From Sporisorium sorghi (Eukaryota > Basidiomycota > Ustilaginomycetes > Ustilaginales > Ustilaginaceae), in NCBI GenBank assembly GCA_023212695.1, contig JALCCG010000340.1, forward strand, positions 1 to 20,935: a stretch of DNA of 20,935 bases. The letters run 5' to 3'. The notes beneath the pieces are model-generated. The model was not told where the DNA came from. It worked only from the letters and a program-made list of their open reading frames with translations, and did not search any database. Positions 1 to 8,582 of this stretch are shown here, piece after piece. A program made the position numbers and the translations under genes. Position 1 is the stretch's first letter. Every line of letters starts with the position of its first letter.

Positions 1-87
1 GCGTAGTAGACCTAGGGCAAAAGGGAGCATTTCATGTGCCCCCCGTGGGCCGGCTCTGCCTGGTGACCTGCGAATTCGGGCGTTGCT

Positions 88-100
88 GGGGGGGGGGGGG
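88..100. repeat. Poly-G tract (13 G)
   Basis: An uninterrupted run of 13 G lies inside the LINE remnant. Read on the minus strand it gives a proline run in the frame that continues past the TGA at 167-169. Length calls in such runs are error-prone, so frame conclusions left of it are weak. Confidence 0.9.
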
Positions 101-322
101 TTTGGCCCGCGTGCGCAGCGACTCGTAGCCCCGTCTGATGTTGTAGAGCGTGAGGGTGAACCAGGCTCAAAATCTTTTCCGCAACTGGGTCGGCAGCCGC
201 CGTTCCACCGCTGGGAATGCCAGCAGGATTTCGTCGTCAGAGAAGTCGCGCCACTCTGGGATGTCAGGTACGATGCGCCTGAGTAGCATCCATGCCGCGC
301 GCCAAGTCGTGCGTATCTCTTT

Positions 323-373
323 GCACGAGATGTATGCGTGGGTACTGGTCAGCTTGACACCGCACGCGGGGCA
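323..373 (-). other. CCHC zinc-knuckle motif of the LINE remnant
   Basis: The minus strand encodes a C-P-A-C start, seven residues, His, four residues, Cys. The spacing CX2CX7HX4C is the one seen near the C terminus of many non-LTR retrotransposon reverse transcriptases, where it is thought to contact template nucleic acid. It is preceded by a Trp-rich stretch with an ALVPTR segment, as in the zf-RVT family. Confidence 0.65.
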
Positions 374-1341
374 CAAGATACTCCTCTCGAACCATTGGCC
401 CAGGAGACTGATGTGCTCCTTTCGCGTGGGGACCAGCGCCTTTCCCCATAGTACGAACCACCACGTTTCCTTACCCAGGCCTGGCAGCATGATGTCATCA
501 TACCGTTGCCATGCCTCCTTCCAGTCAATTGACGTGGCCGGTTGGGGGGCGCGCGCGAGGACTGAGTCTGAGGATGGACGACGTTGGTGTGTAAAGCCTG
601 GCGTGGCTGTCCCAGACTCGCCACTGCTGGATCATCCTCCGAGTTCTGACCCAGATCCGACTCAGAGTCCGCGTCTTGGCGAAACGTGCCTCCGAACTTG
701 TTGCACGCTGCTTGAGGGCCCTCTCCCCCTGCCCACTTCGGTACCAGAGGGTCGGCTGGTTCAGCCGCTTTGCGCAGCCTGCGTGTGGACAGTTTCTGAA
801 CTGGGATGCCTGCCACTTCCACGGCGCGCCATGGGAATGTAGCTCGAACGACCGACATGGGAGCCGCTTTGTCCACTGCACCCATCTGCTGCTTACGATC
901 GTTGACAAATTCGCCCAACTTGCTCAGAATGGCTGGCGGAAGCGCTCGTAGATAAATGGACCAAAAGGCGCTCAAACGGCGTAGGTGCCGGCCGCAATGC
1001 TCGGTCGCGCTTCGCACGGCGTTCGGAAAAACGTCCGTCCAGCGACCAAGTTCTTCCGCCGATGGTGGACCAACCCCTCGCGGGAACGGGTTCGGATTAT
1101 TGGCCGTGTGCGTCGGGATCCCTCGATGAAGCCAGCAGAGATCGGCGAAGATTTCCAGGCTGGCGCCAGCCACAGCTGCGTAGATCCTGGAGAGTTGTCC
1201 GGCATCTTGCTGAGACACTTTCCTGGCGCCTGCTGGCAATTCGAGAGTGTATTTGGTGCCACGGTTACTTTGGGTGTGGCTGTAGCTGTAGATCGGGCGA
1301 AGACTGTGTTGCGCGCTGTACCACGGCAGAAGTGCTACCTA

Positions 1342-2180
1342 TGCATTCCGTGCTAGAGGGCAGACTGGCACGGCGGTCAGGAACCGAGAACTAAGAGCCG
1401 TTCGCTACGTCAGAAGCGGGCGCTACCCTGCGTCAAAGGGGCGCGAGAAGACACTCTCTCGGCGAATTAGTGGAACAGACACACGTAACAAAGCGTTCCA
1501 AGCGGCGAATCAGCACAAAAGCACGGGATTCGCGGATGAGACATCCGGGATCATTAGTCAATGCAAGTGGGTCAGTGCCATTGTGTGGTGTGAGCATCGC
1601 AGGTTTTGGTGGTGCATAGCCGGTACGGGTACGCTTCATCAAGGCCAGGCCAGGCCAGGCCATGTGGACGGGACCTTGATGACGGAGTATTTCGGCCGGC
1701 GTGCAGCGAACTCCCGCTTTTCCAGGGGCGCAGCGAGGTGAAGGCTTAAGCGGTGGAAGAACGAAGTGCCGTGAAGCGTTCTACGAGAGAGAAAAGTGAC
1801 CGACGGAAGCACAACTTGATGCAGACTGACGAGGAGACTGACGAGGGCGTCAGCAAAATCATGTAAGCGTTGAGCAGCGCGCACAAGGCGCTACGGGACA
1901 GCTGAGGCAAGAGCCAAAAATGCCAACAAGCAAAAATGCGCTGCTACAGTGACAGCCAAAATCGACTTTTTTTTCCTTACTTCACATTTTTTGGCATTGG
2001 CTGCAACACAAACTAGCCTTATATGGGTATGTACGCATTCTTTGGCTTCCTGGCTACAAGACCATGCCGTTGAATAGCATGTACTGAGTCTTGTGTCACC
2101 AAGAAAAATGCTGTTGAAGTGATCATGGTCCATTTTTTTTTTTTAAAAAAAGTGGCTGCACACGGCTATATTGTGTCAAA
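1342..2180. other. Gene-free interval between LINE remnant and transposon end
   Basis: No coding region with family similarity is visible on either strand. A short GGCCA pentamer repeat lies at 1643-1662. From about 1900 the composition turns AT-rich, with a T/A run near 2133-2151 and a loose inverted pair (gccaaaaatgccaa near 1913 against ttttttggcattgg near 1987). The AT-rich part may belong to the decayed element whose terminus lies at 2181-2221. Confidence 0.5.
1643..1662. repeat. GGCCA pentanucleotide repeat, four units
   Basis: Four tandem GGCCA units. The same repeat in reverse-complement form (GGCCT units) occurs at 5494-5517, on the other side of the DNA transposon. The sequences next to the two arrays do not look homologous by eye. 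Confidence 0.85.
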
Positions 2181-2221
2181 ATTCCACATCTACATGAATT
2201 CCTCATCTACGTGAACTACGT
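2181..2221. repeat. Solitary transposon terminus, related to the right TIR of the pogo/Fot1 element
   Basis: This segment matches the outermost part of the right terminal inverted repeat at 4936-4974 (catctacatgaat ... catctacgtgaactacgt) with about three mismatches over some 38 bases. It is followed by TA (2222-2223), as expected for a TA-inserting element. Its orientation is that of a right end, so the element body would lie to the left, in the AT-rich tract. I found no matching left end between 1400 and 2180. It is probably the remaining end of an older or internally deleted relative. Confidence 0.75.
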
Positions 2222-2223
2222 TA

Positions 2224-2528
2224 CTGTAAATTTAGTGTGCTCATGCATGAATTTCTTTTCAATTTTTCAGAGACGAACCCTGCGTCATCGCATCTCGTCC
2301 GCGCGCCACTTTTGAGATCGGCCGGTTGATGCTGAGAAATCTGATCGGCATGCTCGAAGTGTATCGGGCTGCGATCTATCCATCTTTCGCCTCCATGAAA
2401 TCACATGAACGAGGGGAGAGCGAGCTGGAGCAGCGCGCTTAGACTAAGTTGCAGCAGATGTCGATCCTGCTGGCGTCGACGAGTGCTAACGAAGGCCAAG
2501 TGGAGGAGAGACGTGCGGATCGACGCAG
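2224..2528. other. Spacer between solitary TIR and the complete transposon
   Basis: About 305 bases of host-like GC-rich DNA separate a right-type end (2221) from a left-type end (2531). Only short open frames are present and no RNA gene is recognised. It may be the unique sequence into which the two elements inserted separately. Confidence 0.4.
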
Positions 2529-2530
2529 TA

Positions 2531-2629
2531 ACGTAGTTCACGTAGATGCGAGATTCATGTAGATGAGAGATTTTTTGGATTTTGTGGCCTCGGGTGGTAC
2601 TCCTGATTTTCGAAATTTTGAGGCAGCAG
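2531..2629 (+). repeat. Left terminal inverted repeat of the pogo/Fot1 element
   Basis: It begins ACGTAGTTCACGTAGATG directly after TA at 2529-2530. It pairs in inverted orientation with 4876-4974. The outer part, about 65 bases, is identical by eye, and the inner part has about six mismatches. It contains short repeated ACGTAGATG / CATGTAGATG words that may be transposase contact points. Confidence 0.92.
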
Positions 2630-2638
2630 CTCCAGTAC

Positions 2639-2787
2639 AGGGGGACATGGCTACCCGAGGCCAAAAAAAGCGAAAAACAGCCATGTCCCCCTTTTTCAAA
2701 ATTTCAAGGCAGCACACCAGTCAATTTCTCAGGAAGGGGGACATGGCTGTTTTGAATTTTCTACAAACCCAAACACCCATGTCCCCC
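2639..2787. repeat. Subterminal palindromes: four alternating copies of GGGGGACATGG
   Basis: The word gggggacatggct occurs at 2639-2652 and 2736-2748, and its inverse (agccatgtccccc, ccatgtccccc) at 2679-2691 and 2777-2787. Neighbouring copies form two possible hairpins with arms of 11-13 bp. The inner TIR words (aaattt...aggcagca) also recur at about 2699-2714, so part of the unit looks duplicated. The array lies between the transposase stop and the left TIR only; I saw no copy near the right TIR. It could serve as transposase binding sites, as a 3' transcript structure, or be a remnant of nested insertion. Confidence 0.8.
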
Positions 2788-2844
2788 TCATCCCTCACCC
2801 CCCTCAACATTGCATCTGGAATGATTCAATTGATACAACAACTG

Positions 2845-4749
2845 CTACATGAATGGTGGCATGAAGGGCTCAGCAGGACGTGAGAAAGGACCAGGCATAT
2901 CATAGCGCACTGAGCTGGAGCTTGGAAAAGATGGCAGCGGCGGCGAGAGCAGCTGAAGCCCCATGAGATAGTCGTGACCAGGGAATGGTGGTGGTGGCAG
3001 GAGCGACATCAAAGTCTCTGCGTGAACTCTGCTTTCTGCTGCTTGCAGCTCCTGTTCCAGCACTGGCACCTGTGAAGGTGGGTTGCTAACTGGTGATGTG
3101 GTCTTTGTCTTCTTCCTTGCCTGCTTGCAGCTTTGCTTTGCCACTTCCCTTTGAGCTTGCTGCTCACGCTCTGCCAGGAGCCGTGGCAGATCACTTTGGT
3201 GGAGCACTTGTGCTTTTGAGAGCTGATTCCGATCACCTGCGCCTGTCCTCTGCTTGCTGGTTTGTGCTGCAGTCAATTCTTGAATCTGAGCTTGGTCGAT
3301 GACATGTTGATTGAAGAGTTGGTCAACACACTTCCCAAGCTTGTGAGCCCATGTGTGCTGCTGACGTTGAGTGATGCAGATCGAGGCCTGCAACTCTTCT
3401 TGCTGGACCCACAATTCCCCTTGTTGCGCAAGAGATTGGAACAGCTGTGCAACAAGCTGCTTTGCTTCCACTGGCATTGAAGGTGTTGGTGTCTCTTCAG
3501 GAACTGGACAAGGAGTTGGCGGAGTGGTCTCCCGATGAAATGTTGGCATGCAGCACAAGACAGTTTCACGGCAGAGTGTCGAGTCGATGCCCACATCTTT
3601 GAATGCCTTTGCAGTTGCTCTTCCTGTGATGACTTGACGTGCCTTGATGTACATGCTGAGGAAGTCCTTCTTGCTGATGGACAAGTTGGCCCCCGCATAC
3701 TTGTCAACCTCTGTTGAGAAGGCCCTCTGCAGCGGACCAAAGATCGAGACATCCAGCAGCTGGAGAAGGTGAGTGGCATGTGGCGGTAGGCAGAGGCACA
3801 CAATGCGGGAGTTCCAGGCTTGCTGAATGAAGTTGGCTGTGATGTGGGATCCATGACTGTCAAGGATGAGGAGGCGGAACTTGCCCTGCGCCTTTTGCTT
3901 TGTGTGTTTGTCGAAGCAGTCCCACAACCAGTCCAATGCCAGATCATCATCTGTCCAGCCGTTGGGGCTTGTTGCAAACACCCAATCCTTGGCTGCAGTG
4001 TAGTCATGGTACCATCCTTGTTGATGAGTCTTGCCCTTGAAGATGACCATCGGTGGAGGTGGTGGGCCTCATGTGCCAATGCACTCTACCACCGTGATGG
4101 TCTCTCGGTTGCCAGGGTGGGATCGGAAGCGCTTGTTCTTGCTGTTCTCTCTCAGAACAATGATGTTGCTGGACTGACTTTGACTGAGGAGGAAACCAGT
4201 CTCGTCCATGTTGTAGATGTTGTCGGGCACAATGTTGTATTCCTTCACCGTCTCCTCCAACAAGTCAAAGTATGCTTCGACCACCTTGGGATCACTGGCA
4301 AGCACCCTCTGCACATCCATAACACGGGAATAATAGCTTCTGAGCTCTGGGTGACGTTGTTTGAAGGCTGCTACCCAGTTGACGCCCAGGGTGGCATCAT
4401 TGTTGCTGATGTGTTGGCGGAGGATCTGTTCGGCCAGGTTCTTGAGCTCCCCAGGTGTGATTGGGAAGCCAAAGTCTGCACGCTTGCGGATGTGCTGCAC
4501 CAAGACTTCCTCAGCCTCTGGCGGGAGCGCCTGCAGACCTTTGAAAGCCTCTGAACAGCTCTTTCTTCCTTGTTTGTGGTGGTGAAGTGTCTGGTACAGG
4601 AGGTGGTAATGCTGGGCTGCAGCCTTGATGGTTTTGAAGGTGCCTTGGCTCAGGTCTGACAGAGCAGCCTGGATCTGCTGCTCTTGATTGTCCCGGTCAG
4701 CCTTCAGTTGGGTCCTTGCAACCTTCTTCCTTGGTGAAATGTTGACCAT
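2845..4749 (-). pseudogene. pogo/Fot1-like transposase with one in-frame TGA
   Basis: Translation from the first ATG (4749) gives about 634 codons ending at 2845, broken by one TGA at 4069-4071 with no frame change. The N-terminal region (about residues 20-160) resembles the HTH_psq / CENP-B-type DNA-binding region, with a GFPITPGELKNLA block and a NWVAAFKQRHPEL block. The DDE domain has its first Asp in YNMDETGF (about residue 182). After the stop come MVIFKGK, the second Asp in LLILDSHGSHIT, and the third in LPPHATHLLQLLDV. The second and third Asp are 35 residues apart, the D,D35D spacing of Fot1/pogo transposases. A Gln-rich, probably coiled C-terminal tail follows. All catalytic residues survive and the broken position is between two conserved blocks. 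Unless the TGA is read through or edited, only the DNA-binding half plus one catalytic Asp would be made. The residue before 4749 is not ATG-initiated, so 4749 is the preferred start. Confidence 0.9.
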
Positions 4750-4875
4750 TGCTGAGCTGGAGGTGATCAGAGTGATGGTGATGGTGTGTGGCAAGCTAAA
4801 ATATTTTGACTGCTCATGTGCCTATTTTCTTTGGGCCACAGAGTGGCCTTGCCTGGTACTAAATTGATACAGGCT

Positions 4876-4974
4876 CTGCTGCCTTGAATTTTCGAATTTC
4901 AGGAGTACCGCCCGAGGCCACAAAATCCAAAAAATCTCTCATCTACATGAATCTCGCATCTACGTGAACTACGT
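4876..4974 (-). repeat. Right terminal inverted repeat of the pogo/Fot1 element
   Basis: The reverse complement of this segment begins ACGTAGTTCACGTAGATG and follows the left TIR for 99 bases. It is followed by TA at 4975-4976, giving the second half of the TA duplication. It lies about 130 bases upstream of the transposase ATG, so the promoter probably sits in or next to it. Confidence 0.92.
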
Positions 4975-5493
4975 TACATCCCACGCAGGAACTCACGGCG
5001 AAACTGTGACTCTTTTTCGACTTCTTTTTTTTTTTGTTGTTGTTTGCGTATGTTTTAGCACAGGCAATGCTCGGCCCCCACACCGACAGAAAGGAGGGAA
5101 AGAGAGCTCGGCGTTGGGAACTTGGCTTCGATCGAAGCTCGGTTCGCTATCTTTTCGCACAGCATTCTTCTATCCAGGGCGACTTTTCGTCCCGGCTGGC
5201 GCTTGGCCGTCTGCATCCAATGCAGCAGACATGTGTGCGATGGCGACATTTGCTCGTTGCAATTCGCCAATCAGGCACTCTTGGACACGAGCCTGCGCAC
5301 GGCCTCGTATTTCTTTCTGAAGACTTTCTGTGAGCACAATCCGCTGCACCGCCAGCGCCGAATGTTGGACACAAGCTCCGGCCGACGTCGTCTCGTTGGG
5401 TAGGCTCACATCCGCGGAAGGCTTTTTTGGTATGGACTCGAGCGACATCCGCACGTTTTGACAGCTCTCCTCTGCTTCGGAGTTTGCAGCCAA

Positions 5494-5517
5494 GGCCTGG
5501 CCTGGCCTGGCCTGGCC
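5494..5517. repeat. GGCCT pentanucleotide repeat
   Basis: Nearly five tandem GGCCT units, the reverse complement of the GGCCA array at 1643-1662. The two arrays lie in opposite orientation on either side of the transposon-bearing region. Confidence 0.85.
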
Positions 5518-6228
5518 CCTCAGCGCTCTCCCTGAAGGGGTACAGTAGCTGATGTCAGGAGGAAACATCACTCGCTGATCGTGACTTGATACAGTAGCGA
5601 GAGCGTCTCTGCCGCCGGCCTTCTCAAGTGCTGTCGTCGCTTAGCAGCAGCAAACCTTAGTCTGACAATCGCGCTTCATATGGCTGCAGCGACCACAGCG
5701 ACCGACTAGGCTTCCACGCGTCGTTGTCCTCACAACCGTGCTCGCTTCATTCCCCACCAAGGAAGCTTGTGGAGCCAGCAATCTGAAGCACTGCTGCTTG
5801 GGCTGGCCGTCCCATCTTCCTTCAGCGCCAAGCCGTTGTAGCCAAGCGCCAGCTTCACCGAGAGCGACAAGCTACAGCATCGAACGGAGCGTGCGGTTTG
5901 CTCGTCGCGTTGACACGGCATTGCGATAGGAGCTGCTGTCTGTCGTACGCTGTTCCTCCGCTGCGGATCTTTCCTGGCAATCACTCCCCCGCGGAACAAA
6001 GTGCGTAGCCCGTAGCCCTTTGCAGGCTGAGCACAGCTTGCACCACCGCTGAGCTGAGAATCCAGGGTCCTTGCAGCGTTTGCAGCTATTTCGAGGGCGG
6101 CACGCTTGTGTAAGACGCGTTTCTTCAAATGCATACGCGTCTCTTCTTGCACTGTTCCGATGCCCAAGTGGAGTTGAAGGGGGAAGGAAGCGTCAGGCTG
6201 AAAAGCCAGAGACTTTTTCGCGGTTATC

Positions 6229-6270
6229 TTTTTTTTTTTTTTTTTTTTTTTTTTTCTTTTTTTTTTTTTT
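6229..6270. repeat. Poly-T tract, interrupted by one C
   Basis: 27 T, one C and 14 T. It lies in a gene-free region about 1 kb upstream of the isomerase start and could be a slippage microsatellite or the tail of a retroposed sequence on the minus strand. Confidence 0.9.
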
Positions 6271-6368
6271 CGCTTTGTTTGCGGAGTTTTTTTAGCAGGG
6301 ACCTAGCTGAAAATTCTCCTTTCCATCGAGGAGGAGCGCCAAGAAGCATCAGAGTGCCCAGCAAAATA

Positions 6369-6383
6369 TTTATATATATATAT
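6369..6383. repeat. TA dinucleotide microsatellite
   Basis: A short alternating TA run inside an AT-rich patch (aaatattta...tattttt). It is too far from the next start codon (7248) to be assigned as its TATA box without transcript data. Confidence 0.7.
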
Positions 6384-7247
6384 TTTTCGGAGGAAGGAAT
6401 CTCTTATCGAGCTCAAAGATCTGATGAACCGCTGATGAACTGCACGAGAGCACAATGAGCTCGTTAAGTTAGCTGTCCACATCCAAGAGCCAGCCGAAAT
6501 CGCGCTGTCGATCCACAACTTGGGCGCTTTGCAACATCGAACCAAGCAATTTTTGGAACAACGCTTTGCTGAGCACAGCCAGACTCGAAAACGCAAAACC
6601 CGAAAGCCGCCTCCGTGGTCGGTGCTCGAGCTGAGCTGAGCGCGACCGGCGTCGTTGTATGCGCTCTCCTGAGACTGACAGACTGCCCGTTCCGTCGTCG
6701 TTAGTTAGCCCGTGGAGGAGGTTCGGTTGAGAGAGAGACATGCTTTTGACAAGGTCCTCCTGAAAACTGAGCATTCCTTCCCGTCCGTTCCTCGCATATA
6801 TATCCATCACCATCCCATCGTCGTCCCCGTTGTATCTGCTTGTCGAACCACCACACCCTCTTTACACGTGTATATACACCCATCTATCTTCAGGATCTCC
6901 TTACGGACGCTAACAGCCAGCTAGCTTGCTGACGACTCGAGCATCGCATCTTGACAAAGCTCCCGGTGCAGCAGCTGTGCGCCCCGCATTCGCCGCAGCA
7001 GACTGCATACAGCCACGCCGCTGTCAAACTCAACTACTTCCAAACCTCATTGTTGCTTTCGTAGATCGGATCGTAATCGCGGCAGGAACGCGAGAACAGT
7101 CTTGACGGCAAGGCAGAAAATTCCACACATTCCTATTCGCTCTCTCAAGCTCACCAAGTATCACTCCTCGTCAACTCGGGACATCCCCCTCTGGACGCAC
7201 GGCCCACGCATCACATAATCCCCAACCGCAAGCCTCAGGAGCATACC

Positions 7248-8582
7248 ATGCTGCAAGCAAAGAACGACTACTTCAGCTCAGACTCGCCGCTCAGCGGGCC
7301 GTCGAGCGGCGGAGCCAGCCCGTCCACTTCGGCCGTGCTCAGTCCAGGTTCGAGCTCGGTCGCTACATCGCAGCTGTCGTTGCTCGCCTTTGATTCACAG
7401 CGCAACTCGCCCTCTACATCGGCGTGCACCTCAGTGAGCGACCTCTCGTCCGAGGTGGACAAGCTGTCTCTCGCCAACGATGCCAAGCCTCCAGCTGAAG
7501 CAGCTCTCGAAGCTGCGACGCACGATGAGCCCGAGTGCAGCACGGAGGACAGCGAGGCCGCTGCGGTCGAGGCCGAGAACCGCCGCGTCGAGGAGGAGCT
7601 CGATTCGGCGCTTGCGTTCGGCACGCAGATCGTCCAGCGCGAAGCCCGCGCGCTCGCTATGGCAGCGAGACGGCTTTCGAGGCACTCCGTGCAGCAGGAC
7701 GGTTTTCGTCAGGCGGTGCGCCTCGTCATGCGCGCCACAACGGGCGAGAGGGGCGGCAAGGTCGTCCTCACCGGTGTAGGTAAGAGTGGCATCATTGCGA
7801 AGAAGCTCTCGGCGACGTTCTTGTCGCTGGGGACACCGTCGATGTTTCTGCATCCGACAGAAGCGCTGCATGGCGATCTGGGGTTGTTGACTCCGCATCG
7901 CGATGTGGTGATTGCGCTGTCGCACTCCGGGTCGTCGCCGGAGATTTTGGCGCTGGTGCCGCATCTCAATGCGCGCAGATGTCCGATTATTGCGCTGGTG
8001 GGCAAGAGGGATAGTGCGCTGGTCAAGGCGTCGGATGCGTGGATCGACTGTGCCACGGGCAAGGATGATCCGGACTCGGACGACGACGACGAGGAGGAGG
8101 ATGGGGAGGCGGAAGCGGTCTCGTCGGATCTGGACGGCAATGTCGAGGAGAGCAGCTCGGTGGACGGTGCTCCTGTAGCCGGTCGCAGCATGAGCGAGGC
8201 TGACGCGTTCACCACCGGCGCTCCGTCCGGCTCGGTGCTCAGCGCGCGTCGAGCCACCGTGCCGCAATACGACTGCGACTGCGCAAAGCAAGGACGCCCC
8301 GCAGCACGCAGAACACGCACCAAGCCTCCACGGCCCACCACGGACGAAGCGTGGGACGACGTGCCCGCGCCCAGCAGCACCACCACCGTCGCCCTCGCCA
8401 TGGGCGATGCGCTTGCTTTTTCCGTAACGCGTGCAAAGGGCCTGGGCAGGGACATGTTTGCATTCAATCATCCCGGTGGCAAGCTCGGCGCTGATTTCCG
8501 CCTGCAGGGTCAGTCGGCGCCATTGCAGAGTTTTGACGCAAAGGGGACTGAGAGTGCGGTTGCGACGCCGATTGCCGCGTGA
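7248..8582 (+). CDS. KpsF/GutQ-like SIS-domain sugar-phosphate isomerase
   Basis: A 444-residue single-exon protein starting at ATG 7248. Residues 1-115 are Ser-rich and acidic, with no fold apparent. From about 122 the sequence follows bacterial arabinose-5-phosphate isomerases (KdsD/KpsF/GutQ): GVGKSG (176-181), HPTEALHGDLG (202-212), SHSGSSPE (225-232), then SSTTTVALAMGDALA (376-390) and NHPGGKLG (407-414). Between the last two strands of the SIS fold lies an insertion of about 100 residues (roughly 271-373), starting with a run of Asp and Glu. It is absent from bacterial relatives. The protein ends about 30 residues after the HPGG motif, so the tandem CBS domains of KdsD are missing. Family members interconvert ribulose-5-phosphate and arabinose-5-phosphate. 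The substrate here is unknown, since fungi do not make Kdo-type lipopolysaccharide. No signal peptide is seen, so it is probably cytosolic. It is convergent with the amidotransferase gene. Confidence 0.88.
   Translation: MLQAKNDYFSSDSPLSGPSSGGASPSTSAVLSPGSSSVATSQLSLLAFDSQRNSPSTSACTSVSDLSSEVDKLSLANDAKPPAEAALEAATHDEPECSTEDSEAAAVEAENRRVEEELDSALAFGTQIVQREARALAMAARRLSRHSVQQDGFRQAVRLVMRATTGERGGKVVLTGVGKSGIIAKKLSATFLSLGTPSMFLHPTEALHGDLGLLTPHRDVVIALSHSGSSPEILALVPHLNARRCPIIALVGKRDSALVKASDAWIDCATGKDDPDSDDDDEEEDGEAEAVSSDLDGNVEESSSVDGAPVAGRSMSEADAFTTGAPSGSVLSARRATVPQYDCDCAKQGRPAARRTRTKPPRPTTDEAWDDVPAPSSTTTVALAMGDALAFSVTRAKGLGRDMFAFNHPGGKLGADFRLQGQSAPLQSFDAKGTESAVATPIAA

Larger units (their letters stand above)
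1..1338 (-). pseudogene. Degenerate LINE-type (non-LTR) retrotransposon, 3' part of the reverse-transcriptase ORF
   Basis: Minus-strand frames here read as the C-terminal end of a non-LTR retrotransposon polyprotein. The best-preserved part (about 545-170) runs from IDWKEAW through a Trp-rich block with ALVPTR to a CX2CX7HX4C zinc knuckle (CPACG...H...C, 323-373), then conserved Trp and Arg residues. This matches the zf-RVT / LINE C-terminal CCHC arrangement. One frame is open from 1338 down to 349. The frame carrying the knuckle opens only after a TGA near 640, so the two probably join through a frameshift near 600-640. A TGA at 167-169 interrupts the knuckle frame, yet the same frame goes on in plausible sequence (AWFTLTLYNIRR) toward the window edge. 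The upstream frame stops with TAG at 1339-1341. No catalytic reverse-transcriptase motif (F/YxDD) or endonuclease domain is visible, so this is a truncated, dead copy. The LINE assignment rests mainly on the knuckle block; the 640-1338 part is less certain. Confidence 0.6.
2531..4974 (-). mobile_element. pogo/Fot1-type (Tc1/mariner superfamily) DNA transposon, nearly complete
   Basis: The element is about 2.44 kb, bounded by 99-bp terminal inverted repeats (2531-2629 and 4876-4974) that differ at about six positions, nearly all in their inner part. Each end abuts TA (2529-2530 and 4975-4976), the target-site duplication typical of Tc1/mariner and pogo elements. It carries one minus-strand transposase gene (4749 to 2845) with a CENP-B/Tc5-like DNA-binding region and a D,D35D catalytic core. 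The close match of the TIRs and the single inactivating stop suggest a fairly recent insertion. Between the transposase stop and the left TIR are two hairpin-capable palindromes (2639-2787). The element could be mobilised in trans only if an intact copy exists elsewhere. Confidence 0.9.
4977..7247. other. Gene-free 2.27-kb interval upstream of the sugar isomerase gene
   Basis: Open frames of up to about 145 codons occur on the minus strand (5170-5571, 5730-6167), but they match no family I know, and the one I checked (5170-5571) has close to neutral third-position GC, unlike the nearby genes. The interval holds a GGCCT pentamer repeat (5494-5517), a long T tract (6229-6270) and a TA microsatellite (about 6369-6383). 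The last few hundred bases are pyrimidine- and CA-rich and probably form the promoter and 5' leader of the gene at 7248. Intron-split small genes cannot be excluded by eye. Confidence 0.5.

Noticed and set aside
150..842. Plus-strand open frame of about 230 codons
   Set aside because: It is antisense to the LINE remnant, whose minus-strand frames carry the recognisable zinc knuckle.
5170..5571. Minus-strand open frame with a helix-like region
   Set aside because: Third-position GC is near neutral, unlike the neighbouring genes, no family match is apparent, and it includes the pentamer repeat.
5730..6167. Minus-strand open frame of about 145 codons
   Set aside because: No family features and no conserved motif. 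It lies in a gene-free, repeat-bearing interval.
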